Source of the DNA: Apiospora phragmitis | Taxonomy: Eukaryota; Ascomycota; Sordariomycetes; Amphisphaeriales; Apiosporaceae | Assembly (NCBI GenBank): GCA_038363925.1 | Contig: JAQQWL010000009.1 | Location: forward strand, 1,116,001-1,180,000 | Direction of reading: 5' to 3' | DNA: 64,000 bases | Shown here: one piece after another, positions 33,864 to 44,349 of the stretch | How the letters are laid out: every line of letters starts with the position of its first letter | Numbering within the stretch: position 1 is the stretch's first letter | Made by a program: the position numbers and the translations under genes | The notes under the pieces: generated by a model | Databases searched by the model: none | What the model was told of the DNA's origin: nothing | The model's input: the letters and a program-made list of their open reading frames with translations, nothing else

Positions 33864-36800
33864 ATGATGGATCACCTACGAGTCGATCCGGGGGGTTTCC
33901 ACGTCCATGGAATGACCCCTCCGCAATTGGCGAACCAGCCGCCCCAGATATTCGGAACTTACCTCCATGACGGCATGCCGGTGATGCCGCCCGACCTGCA
34001 GATGGGCTTCGACCCGAGCTCGCTCATGGGCGACGAGAACGAGGCCAAGAGGAGGAGGATCGCAAGAGTAAGCTTGCGCTGTCCCCTACATTTGCGCCTT
34101 CGGGGTGCAATCTGCGGTACGTCGGGGAGCTGACACCGATAATCGTACATAGGCTTGCGACATGTGCAGGAAGAAGAAGATCAAGTGCGATGGGAAGCTG
34201 CCGGCATGCACACACTGCATCAACTACAAGACGGATTGCGTCTTCACCCAAGTCGAGAAGAAGAGGAACCCGCCCAAAGGGTAAGTATCTCATCTCAACT
34301 TGCTGGCTGCAAGCAAACCACAGCTGCCCGCTCGGATTTGCGCTTACACTTTTTACCTCGCAGCGCAAAGTATATCGAAGGCCTGGAGAACCGGCTGGGT
34401 CGTATGGAAAGCCTGTTGAGACTATCGGGTAAGTTGCCTGTTCTCGGTGTTCAGCTACATTGCCTTGTGCGACCAAGCCACCGCGTGGTGTCACCCACAC
34501 GTCATACATGGTTTTTTGTAAGAGCTGACAAATGTTATACTTCTAGGCTTGCTTGGTGAGGACGACGAGGCAACGGATCTAGGCACTCTGGAGAAGCGCC
34601 TCGCGGAAAAGGCACAGCAGTCGCGACAAGCTTCACAGGCTGCACAGTCAAATCCCACTTCACCGTCGCAAGCAACTTCTGGGCAAAATGATGCTGCATC
34701 AACCCCTCAGAGCTCCCTGACGTCACCTGAACCCATGAGAGAGGATGACAGGAGGAGGCCTTCTATTGCACCCTCTGAAAAGCAAAAGGAGAAAGAGAAG
34801 GAGCCTGAGAAGAAGAAGGGCGACGAAGTGGAAGCTCTGTCCGAGTTGATGTGCTCTCTAGTCACTAACCAATCAGGCGAGACGAGATATATTGGCTCGT
34901 CATCAGGGTTCTCAATCTTCTCACCAAAGGGTATCCAGTGGGTGAACGAGAAGACGGGAGACAACTCCTTTTCCGAGATGATCTCGGAAGTTTCCATTGA
35001 CGATCACAAATGGAATCACTGGAAGCCGGAGATTTTTAGTGACTTGTTCCACCGGAGAGTCTTCCGGCCCCTGCCACCCAAGCCCGAGGCCCTATCCCTG
35101 CTCAAGGACTATTTCGAGAACTTCAATTGCATGTTCCCGCTATTTCACCAACCTACGTTCATGCATCTGGTAGAGCGGCAATACTCAAATGACCCTTACG
35201 AAGGCTCTGGCTGGTGGGCGAGTCTGAATGTCGCTTTGGCAACGGCACATCGTCTCCGCGTCATGAGCAAGCTGGTGCCGGAAGAGGAGGACAGCAAAGC
35301 ATGGGCATACATGAAGAACGCCATGGCGGTCTTCCCGGAGCTTACGATGCGCAACACGGATCTACTCAGTGTCCAAGCCTTATGTGGGATGGCTTCCTTC
35401 ATGCAAGGAACACCGAATCCGCAGCCTTCTTTCCTCCTCATTGCGGCAGCAATTAGACTGGCCCACACCATCGGCTTACACAAACGTGGCAGCGGCTTCA
35501 ATCTGAACCCAGTCGAAATCGAGCAGAGGAAACGAGTGTTCTGGATCGCCTACATGCTGGACAAGGACCTATGTTTGCGCTCGGGACGCCCACCAGCTCA
35601 GGACGACGATGACATGAACGTGGAACTCCCGGACGCAGACCCAGAGGACAACATTGGCAACATCCCCTGGCTGATGGAAAGGGCAAGATGAACTTGTTCC
35701 GAGTCATGTGCGAACTAACAACTATCGAGAGTCGCGTATACAAACGTTTGTACTCGGTCAAGGCACAGAAGTTGTCAGAGGGCGAGCTGTTGCAAACTAT
35801 CGGTGAGCTCGACAAGGAACTGGAGGACTGGAAAGACAACATCCCCATCGACTTCCGCCCCGAGCACGACATCAAAGCTTCGCACACACCGCTCATACTG
35901 CATATAGTGATGCTGCATTTCTCCTACTACAACTGTATGACGACGATTCACCGCATGTCGGTCCACCGAGGCTATTGGACAAACCGCCTATCGAACTACG
36001 CGATTCAGGGACTCAACACAAAACCGCTCAACCCTAGGGTATTTTCATCGGCTGCTCTATGTGCGTCTGCGGCAAGAGCCAGCATCTCGCTTCTCAAATA
36101 TGTCCCGCAAGGCGACTATCAAGTCGTATGGTGAGTCAGGTTGCTCCTACCCAGGTCCATTGTTTCCATCTGCTAACTATACCAGGCTCGTTATATACTT
36201 CCCAGTCACCGCTCTAGTCACCCTGTTTGGGAATATCCTGCAGAACCCTCTGGATCCGCGCGCAAGGTCGGACGCCAAGCTCATGAACATGGTGGTGACT
36301 TTCTTATCCACCTTGGGCCACGAAGCAGAGACCGGCGGTGTCCACCGCATGCTCGGTGTTTGCTCGGAATTTGAGCGCATAGCCAAGGTGGTGATTGACA
36401 AGATGGAAAAGGAGGGGCCAGCGCGGCGGAAGAGAAAGAGCCATGATCCGGCTCGGCCCAATCCCAGCAATAACGCGCAAGCCACCACTACGCCGCGGCC
36501 ACCATCATCTGCAGCGACCCCGAAATCGCACTTTAATCAGGGATATGGACAGTCGTCTCCCGGTACTTTCTCGACCGGCAACCAGTACAGTCCTATGAAC
36601 ACTGCTGCGTCTTCGAACGGCCAGGCACCGCGGGATGGGCAGGATGGCTGGCCTCAGGACTATCCTAGTACAGGCCCGATTTACGACACGCCCGACTTCA
36701 ACAATTTTGCGGAGTTAACTGGGTTTGGACAGGCACTCCCTTCGCCACCAATGCAAAACCCCGTAGGCGGCTTCCAGCCCCTGCTGCCTCAAGACCTTTG

Positions 36801-36903
36801 GCAATTGCCAACCGCCCTGGATTGGGAATGGGCCGAGATCAGCGGCGGCGTCCTGCCTGGCTTCGAGAATGGTGCCGTAGGCCACCACCCCGGACAGCAA
36901 TGA
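33864..36903 (+). CDS. Zn(II)2Cys6 fungal transcription factor, one-base frame break
   Basis: Nuclear regulator with five exons: 33864-34067, 34153-34280, 34364-34428, 34547-36130 and 36186-36903. All introns have GTAAG/GTGAG donors and AG acceptors. The binuclear zinc cluster has Cys70, 73, 80, 87, 90 and 97 ([15 protein letters not shown], then [11 protein letters not shown]). It is followed by a linker and a dimerisation helix ([21 protein letters not shown]) encoded by its own short exon. The fungal-specific transcription factor domain includes [17 protein letters not shown], the [15 protein letters not shown] segment and the [21 protein letters not shown] motif. The C-terminal 200 residues are Asn/Ser/Pro/Gln-rich with an acidic and aromatic end, a likely activation region. 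Exon lengths sum to 2,699, one short of 900 codons. The break is at C4 (35664-35667), where one more C yields [14 protein letters not shown]. The regulated pathway is not evident. It is not an obvious XlnR or FacB. Confidence 0.9.
35664..35667 (+). other. C4 run where the transcription-factor frame breaks
   Basis: As written, the frame reads [10 protein letters not shown] and stops. One extra C gives [16 protein letters not shown] and joins the long open frame that continues to 36130. No intron signals lie between the two frames. Confidence 0.8.
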
Positions 36904-38526
36904 GATTCGTCGGCTGCGCAATGGCAAAGGCATAAACTTCGCCGTTGTGCCTAAGTGTGGTTTCCCATGCACACAAGGCATATATACGTTTGGCCGACCC
37001 TGTAAAACGGGGTTGTCGACCCAAAGGATGCTAGTTATGCATTATTATCAACGCAACGAGTCACGAAAACGGAGTATTTACGAGTATATTTGACTGGAAT
37101 TTATGAGTTGCGACGGGGACTGCTGTCCAATCTACCAACACACCCTCCGTACCTACAACAATATCTTTGAAAGATTATAACGGCCGTTTCCTACTTAGAT
37201 ATACCACCCCGGGGGCAAGATCAGGATACGAAGGGCGTTTTATTTCCCTTTTGAGTGTGCTTTGCCAGGCGCGGAAGCACCTTTGGAAGGCGGCGCATAG
37301 GCTACTCCCCTTCCCATGGCTTTTGTTTCCTGCTCTGGGACATGTGCAATTGGCAACACTAGATGGAATGTTTCTCAGGATTACAGCTATATATCCACTT
37401 TCTGTTTTCCTTATTTTCTCCCCTCCGATTCCCTGGCAAATATGTATGTCCTGGGGGTTTCTTTCCTTTCTTGGTGTTGAGTTTTCCAGCGTTGAGCTTT
37501 GCTTCGATAATCATCTCCTGTGTTTCCGTGGTGTGGATCATGTTGTTCGTTGACGATGAGGCATTGATCTTGGGCGTGTTCGTTTGTCCTTTGTTGGCGC
37601 ATTCCCAGCGAAAGTATATAGAGAGGAGTGAGTTGACAGACATTGTGGTATGGATTTGTGCTTGGATGGGGAACAGGGAGAAGGGGGCGGAATGAGGAAG
37701 CTAAGCCATCTGATGATGAGAAGAGAAAGTCATGATGTGATAGTGTGTAATGTGTCAGCTAAATAACAAAAGCCCGGGTATTGTTCGTTACACTTGATTG
37801 CAGTATATACGTTGTTGTGCTCCTCCCGCTATTCTCCCGAGTTCTAATGACCAGTGTCGTTTGAATGCCTACTTCGATGCCGGACTCTTTAGTTGCTCGC
37901 CTCTAATGTCTTCTTCCATGCATTGATTTAGTCAACCGGCTATGTATATTGCAAGCTCTTCTCCCATATAACGTGCACATGAGCCGATGCACGTACGCTC
38001 AAAAGAGATGGTTAATAGCGAGCCGAGAACCTATCAACATATAGTGTAGTAGCAGTATGATTGATTAAATGCAAATATGAGGGGGGCTGCCACTTAGAAG
38101 AGGGTTCCCGGGCTCAGGGGTCGAGTCTTGTCTTTGCGAATACTACGGAGTATCACCTCCAGCAACTTCTCAAAGGCGGGTTCTTCTACGAGTGGGGGGT
38201 AAGTTAAGTTCTGGAGTAATACGATGTCTGTTAAGAATCCATGAGCTATATACTTAGTTATATCATCTGACCCTATTCTTTCCTTCCATCTAGTAGAAAG
38301 AAAGGAGGCCCATCCCTTCGTCGCTATGTACGTCAATCAGTTCGATAGTATGCTCAAAATCAATATGCTTATGCTATTTCATCCATCGTCATCGTCATCA
38401 TCAACAGGTTGAGTTCTTCCTGCTGCGCTCTGCCGGGAGATTTCGGTCTCCCCAGCACGACAACCCGTCGTCCTCAGTCCTCCATAGAGACTCGAACCAC
38501 TCTCTCACTCTCTCACTCCCCCAATC
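36904..38526. other. Intergenic between convergent genes
   Basis: This 1.6-kb stretch lies between the 3' ends of the Zn2Cys6 gene and the MFS gene. It is T-rich on the + strand at 37380-37560 and has a TCATCGTCATCGTCATCA tract near 38385-38402. No gene seen. Confidence 0.5.
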
Positions 38527-40376
38527 TCATTGATTCAGCGCCTTATCCATCAGCGCCCTCCACTTCTGGCTGTTCCGCCTCAGTAGCCAGATACAGACAT
38601 TGCCGCTCAGCCACGCGACCAGACCGAGCATGGTCATGAGCCAGCCGTGGCCCATGGCGTTGATGAGGGGCTGGCCGACGACGCCGCCCGTGCAGCTGAA
38701 GATGTTGCGCACGAAGTTGTTGAGGGCGACGCCGCTGCTGCTGCGCCGCGGCATGAACTCGGTCAGCATCGTCGTGGCGGCGCTGAAGACGAGCATGCTG
38801 CCGAGCCCGAAGAAGAAGTTGGCGACACCCGGCACGATCCAGTGCACGCCGTGCTGCACCGTCCAGCCGTACCAGATCAGCGCGCCCGGGAAGAGCGTGG
38901 CCGAGATCCAGGCGTTCTCGCGCATGCGGTCCTCGGGCAGGTAGACCAGCCGGCCCTGGGCGTCGTAGCGGCCGGCCTTCTCCGCTGCGCGGATCATGAT
39001 GCGGTCGATCCACCGGCCGCCCAGCAGCGAGGCCACGAAGTAGCCGAGGGAGCCCGGTAGGTACAGAAGGCCGACGATGATGGAGGAGTAATTGTACGGC
39101 GGCTCGGAGAAGGCCGACTGGATCGAGACGTTGAGCACGTACAGCGCGCCGAAGGTGATGGACGCGTAGTAGACAGTGATGGCCACGGCCGGGAACCGGA
39201 GGTACGTCACCACCTGGAGGGGGTCGATGAAGAAGCGCTTGAGGGATTTGCCCATCTGTTTGGTCCGCACTTGGACGGACCGCGTAGTGGATACACGGGA
39301 CAACTCGGCTCCATCGGCGGCGGCGGAACTCATCATGTCGTTGTCCACAGCTGCTGCTGCTGCCGGCTTCTTCATCGCGAGAGTCTCGGGCAGGGCGAAC
39401 AGGATCAGGAGGAATACCACGGCACCAAAGGCAGTGAGAAACCACAGCGTACTGCGCCAACCGAACGCCTCGGCCAGCACGCCTCCTATGATGGGCGCCA
39501 GGAGTGGGCCCATCAGGGGACCCAGGTAGAACATGCCCATAGCCCGTCCGCGCTCCCTCGGCTCCCCATATGTCGGAGATGGTGCCCGCGCCCACGGCCT
39601 GTACGCTTGCCGACGCTCCGCCAGCAAGGATTCTGAAGACGATGAGCATGGCGATGTTGACGCTGAACCCGCCAATGAGGCAGAATACCACATTGAGTGC
39701 AAAGGAGACGAGATAGATGGTCCGGCGCCCTAGGGTCTCGGAGAAGGACGACCACCACAGGGGGAAGATGGACATGCTCAACATGTAAAAGGCCACCGAT
39801 AAGTTGACTATAGTCGCAGACACTCCAAAGTCTCTGGTGATGTCGGGCAGCGCAGCTGAGATAATGTTGGATCAGTCCATGTCACCAATACTGTGTGTCC
39901 CAATGTACAACAACTTCAGACTTCAAGTACTTACGGAAGAAGATAGCCGACCCTAAAGGGGCCGCCGCGGCAGCAATCGCAACGAAGATGGTGATAGTCC
40001 ATTTGACTTTGTTAGAATAGTCAAAGGGGCGGTTTACCTCGGGAACCAGCGCCAGCCGGGCGAACAATCCCCGTCGATGCGCCCGGGGCACGACACTCAG
40101 AGCTCTTGATCTCGTCGATGAACCCCTGGAGCGAGTCCGGAATGCAGCAGCTCCGGTCGTCTCCCCTCCTCCGTCCTTGTCAAGCGCACCCTCAACATTG
40201 CCGGTCGGTGGCGGCAGCTCAGGGGCCGCCTCGATGGACTTTTCCTCGATGTCACGCTCAACATCGGCTGCTGCTGCCGACGTCACTCCAATGTCGTCGC
40301 TAAACCCGCGACTCGGCGAGGATGAGACCGAGCCCGTGTCCCTGACACGTTTTACTGAGTCGTTGTCCAACGCCAT
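38527..40376 (-). CDS. MFS transporter, DHA1 drug/polyamine type (Qdr-like), one-base frame break
   Basis: Proton-coupled major facilitator of the 12-helix DHA1 type, probably in the plasma membrane. Exon 1 is 39935-40376 (ATG at 40376) and exon 2 38527-39855. The intron 39856-39934 has a GTAAGT donor and CTCAG acceptor. A 110-residue hydrophilic Ser/Arg-rich N-tail precedes helix 1 (WTITIFVAIAAAAAPLGSAIFF) and FPALPDITRDFGVSATIVNL. The loop 2-3 motif is SFSETLGRRTIYLVS, and EPRERGRAMGMFYLGPLMGP continues the signature seen in Qdr- and polyamine-type carriers. The central cytosolic loop holds Ala/Asp/Met-rich sequence, and further helices continue to WLLRRNSQKWRAL. Exon lengths sum to 1,771, one base over 590 codons (589 residues). 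The extra base is in the run at 39564-39567, where removing one G on the coding strand gives SDIWEPRERGRAMG. Substrate cannot be read from sequence. Confidence 0.9.
39564..39567 (-). other. G4 run (coding strand) where the MFS frame breaks
   Basis: The upstream frame reads GAGTISDIWGAEGARTG and then low-quality sequence. The frame reached by dropping one G reads DIWEPRERGRAMGMFYLG, the expected family sequence. There is no splice donor between. Confidence 0.8.
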
Positions 40377-41648
40377 GGTCCATAAAATGTATCGGAGCGG
40401 ACCGGCCCGGTGACGGAAGCCAGCACCCGATACGCACACACAAGGGGGAACAGTTGCCACCCACCACTAAACGACTAAGGAGGCAAAAGCCGGGCAGAGA
40501 TCCGAGAGAGAAATGTCTCGAGGCAAGGGGGGCTAAAATGAGACAACAGACAGAAGAAAACAATGATAACGGTGGAAGAGACAGATTTGGGCGGTTTGAG
40601 AAAATCCGGGGAATAACCCGCGCGGGTAGGAAGGATAGTGGTGTGCCCAGCATCTGGGGAAGCGTGATCTAAGCACTAAAGATCCCGGTTACGGCGTGGG
40701 GGGGGGGGGATGAGATCTCCGCGTGGTGGAGCAAGTAAAGCCGAGTCGCGAGCCGAGTGTGTAAGTAGGCAAGGCAACATGACGTACCCACCAACCGTTT
40801 CCCAGTAAAGAAAGAATATCTGCGGCTCTTCAACACACATATAGAGAGAAGGACCGCTTCCGACCAGACTGACAGTGTCGTATCCGGGGCGACGGGGGGT
40901 TGGGGTTGGGGTTTGAAGCGCATCGCGACTGGCTGCAGCCAATATATCAAACCCTTGCGAAAATAGTGTAGCGAGGAAGATAAGCCCACAGAAGCCCGAG
41001 TGGGGGAGTATGCAGCACTGTCAGGTAGTCCGTGGCGTGTAGTCTGTAGGGCGTTGCCACCCAGATGCCGACCTTGGGGGATATCGTATCTGAGACCAGA
41101 AAGACCAAGCAACGGCCATATGAGAGCCGTGATTGATGGATGACCTCTCACAAGAAATACGGGCATGAAGGACAGTTGAAGAAGAGGGATAAGCCCGGCA
41201 TTGGCCGTGAGCCATAATGGAAGGAAGCTGCGATGAGGCCCTTAGGTAATCTGGCCCACCCAGAGATCGGAACCAGCAGTCGCTGCTGATAACACGAGTT
41301 GTTTCTTCGCAGGATATCGTCAATGGACTCTGAAAAGAGCATCACATAGCATTGCTCGTTATGGAACAGCTAACATCATAAAAACAACTGATTATTCTTC
41401 ATCATCTGATGGTGCTCTATTTTAATACCCTCTCTACCGAGGCTCTAATTATGCCGTGACTTGCTTCTCCAAGCTGTTCAGGATCCATTGCCGGGCGACG
41501 AACCAAGCGTCTCCAAGTTGTATTCGTAACCGGGATATCGTGTAAAGCCTCTTCTCTTCCTAGAGGCAGTGACCAGCCAAAGGTATGGTCTGACGAAAAA
41601 GAATACACACACCATTAACGCCATGCATGATCAACCAATCACGACTTT
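40377..41648. other. Intergenic between MFS and malic enzyme genes
   Basis: Holds the promoter of the MFS gene and the 3' region of malic enzyme. A G12 run lies at 40698-40709. No gene seen. Confidence 0.5.
40698..40709 (+). repeat. G12 homopolymer
   Basis: Twelve consecutive G in intergenic DNA upstream of the MFS gene. Confidence 0.85.
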
Positions 41649-44298
41649 TTACTTGAGGGGATCGTAGACGTGGCCCTTGATCCACTTAGTCAGGGCGACA
41701 TCACCCCACTCCTCCCACTCAATCCACTGCTCCTCGGGGAGAGCACTGACACCCTCGCGACGAGCGGCCTTCATCACCTCGCGGCAGACGACGACGCTGG
41801 CTTCACGAACTCTCTCAATCTTGGGGTAGATCAGTCCGCTAGCGATCTCCTCGGCATCCAGAGTCTCCGACAACGAGGCAGCAGACGTGTACACCATGTC
41901 GTCCGTGATTCTGGTGGCCTTGGCCAGAATGGCACCCAGACCCAGACCAGGGAAGACGTAGACGTTGTTACCCTGGTTCGGGTGGTATGTCACGGATCCC
42001 TCGCTGGACTTGAGAGAAAGAGGCTGGAAAGGAGAACCTGAGGCGAAGATCGCGGTGCCTTCCGTCCACTGGATGGCTTGCTCAAACGTGCACTCGGCCT
42101 TAGTGAGAGGGTTGCTGAGGGGGAACAGGATGGGGCGTCGGCCAACACCGCCCGAGTCGACGGACGCCTTGAGGGCCCGGACAACCGACTCGGTGAACAC
42201 ACCGAAGGTAGCAGTCAAGCCGACCAAGGCGGAGGGTCGGACGTACTCGATGACCTCCTCCAGAGTGCGGAACTGGTGGCCATTGTTGTCCATGCGAGCG
42301 AAGTACTTCTTGTGTTCGGCGAGACGGTCACCGCGGTCGGCAGTCACGAGACCCTTGGTGTCGACCAGCCAGAACTTCTCCTTGGCCTCCTTTTCGGTGA
42401 GGCCTTGACGAGTGTAGTATTCGACCAATTGCTTGGCGACACCAACACCGGCGGATCCAGCCCCCATGAAGACGAGGCGCTGCTCCTCAATGGGTACACC
42501 AGACAGGTTGACGGCTCCAATGTATCTAAGCAGAAAAAGGTCAGAAATTGAATGAAAACGCTTAGCAAGGTCGGAATGGCTCACCCTCCCAGGACAACAG
42601 CACCAGTTCCCTGGATGTCGTCATTGAAGCACTTGTACTTGTTGCGGTACCGGGTCAAGTAGTTGAAGGCCTTCTCAGTCTCGAAATCCTCGAACTGAAC
42701 AACCATCTCGGGGAAGACATCGTTCACAGCCTCCATGAATTCGTCCATGAACGCCTGTTGCTCTGAGACAGAGGGGCGGTGGGCACGGAGACCAAGGTAG
42801 AAGGGGTCCTTCAGGTTGGCCTCATTGGCAGTACCGCAGTCGAGCACAATAGGCAGAGTCTCCTCAGGGTGGATACCGGCAGCTCCAGTGTACAAGGCCA
42901 GCTTGCCAATCTGGGGATGGTTGGTTAGTGATGCAGCCCTAGTGTTTAGAACGAATCAAAGTAAAACCACGCCATTGGCCGACTTGCATATGCACGCCAT
43001 ACTTGGCTCACGTGCTAATTGAACATCGCATATTTGCGCACTTGCAGTGCAACGCACTGGCAGGTCACCTTGACGGGAGAGGGGCTTCTTTTGACTTACA
43101 GAGATGCCAACACCGTTGATACCAAGATCACCGAGACCCAGGATACGGGAACCGTCAGTCACGACGCAAATCTTGGGGCTGGAGTAGCGCCAGTTCTTCA
43201 GGATGGTGCGGATGGACTTTCGCTGCTTGATGGAGATGTACAGGGCCTCCGGGCGGGTGTACAGGGAAGAGTACTGCAAGCAGACATCGCCAATGGTGGG
43301 CGTGTAGACCAGGGGCATGAGATCGCGGACATTGTCGATCAGGACACGGTAGAACAGGTCGGTGTTGGTGTCCTTGAGCGATGATAGATACAAGTACTTG
43401 TCGATGGGAGTCGACCTAGTGTTGATCATGTGCATGCATCGTGCAACTTGCGTCTCTACGTTTTCCATGGCGTGGGGAATGAGGCCGGTGAGGTTCTTAG
43501 ATACACGTTCGTCTGGTGTAAAAGAAAGGCCTGGAGGTTTGAGGGGCGGGTTGGGTTAGCATGTTATAGGCCAACGACCACACCCGGCAGGAAGGTGAGA
43601 GTTCGGGATAGGGTTTGTTGGTTACCTTTGTTCCACGAGGGTTCGCGGAGGATTTGAAAGCCAGTAGCTTGTGACTTGGGGACGTATTCCGTCTTGACGT
43701 ATTGTTGAACTTCGCCGTAGTGGTTCTGTGCGTAACCTCGAAGACCGTCCAGGGAAGCCATCTTCATACGTTCTTGTATCGCTTGGGTGTTGACTGAAGA
43801 CATTGGGTTGAATTGGGAGAGGGACCTCCGAGAAGATATAGACATGCGTTTGTTGGTGGAAGATATGGTAGAGGTGTGGGATGCCCGACCAGAAAAGATG
43901 GAAGCCGGGGATTGGGAGCGTGGTGTTGACAACGGCGAGCTAATGGTGCTATAGGTGTTGTCGCTTCTGTTCAGCGCCATTGGACGGATGGGAAGTGGGT
44001 GGTGCAGAAAAGGAGGAGGGGGTGACGACGAAGCTTTCCAATCCAGCTTGCTCAACAAAGCTTCGGGAGGACTAGGGAAGGAGTGGCTAGCTTGCTTATT
44101 CGAATGACACCACTGATCACCAGATTGGGTATGTGAACTCGCACTGCGGTTGCTGCTAATCAAAATAGTCCGGCGAGATTGGGTGGCAGACTGAGGTCCG
44201 GCAGTGAGACGATGGGGACTTAATAAGATTCCACCAGATGAGCCGACAGCCCCGGCGCTGCATACCCTTGCACGAAGGCAGGGTGCCATGGGTGCCAT
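41649..44298 (-). CDS. MAE1: Malic enzyme, probably mitochondrial and NADP-preferring
   Basis: Oxidative decarboxylation of malate to pyruvate, supplying NAD(P)H. There are four exons: 43626-44298, 43100-43530, 42585-42910 and 41649-42525. Introns have GTAAC, GTAAGT and GTGAGC donors and AG acceptors, and lengths sum to 769 codons (768 residues), fully open. The first ATG gives MAPMAPCLRARVCSAG and an Arg/Ser-rich stretch typical of a mitochondrial presequence. Signatures are VYTPTIGDVCLQYS (299-312, catalytic Tyr), GSRILGLGDLGINGVGIS (351-368), VLDCGTANE (390-398), FNDDIQGTGA (464-473, metal ligands) and the nucleotide fold FMGAGSAGVG (496-505). By eye, the residue that separates NADP (Lys) from NAD (Gln) animal enzymes aligns with Lys in EHKKYFAR, which suggests NADP use. 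The protein is longer than the roughly 570-residue core because of about 200 N-terminal residues, and in-frame ATGs at 43980 and 43803 could give shorter forms. Confidence 0.95.
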
Positions 44299-44335
44299 CC
44301 CGAGTTTGCGAATTCGTGTGTTGCAGGGGTCGTCA

Positions 44336-44349
44336 GGGGGGGGGGGGGG
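44336..44349 (+). repeat. G14 homopolymer
   Basis: Fourteen consecutive G about 40 bp upstream of the malic enzyme ATG. Run length in such tracts is unreliable. Confidence 0.85.

Noticed and set aside
38478..38500. GGTTCGAGTC on the minus strand, like a tRNA T-loop
   Set aside because: It sits in a CTCTC-rich tract. No matching acceptor stem, D-arm or anticodon arm can be folded around it.
40698..44349. Long G runs as possible G-quadruplex control elements
   Set aside because: They are single uninterrupted runs, not four spaced tracts, and homopolymer length is doubtful in this assembly.
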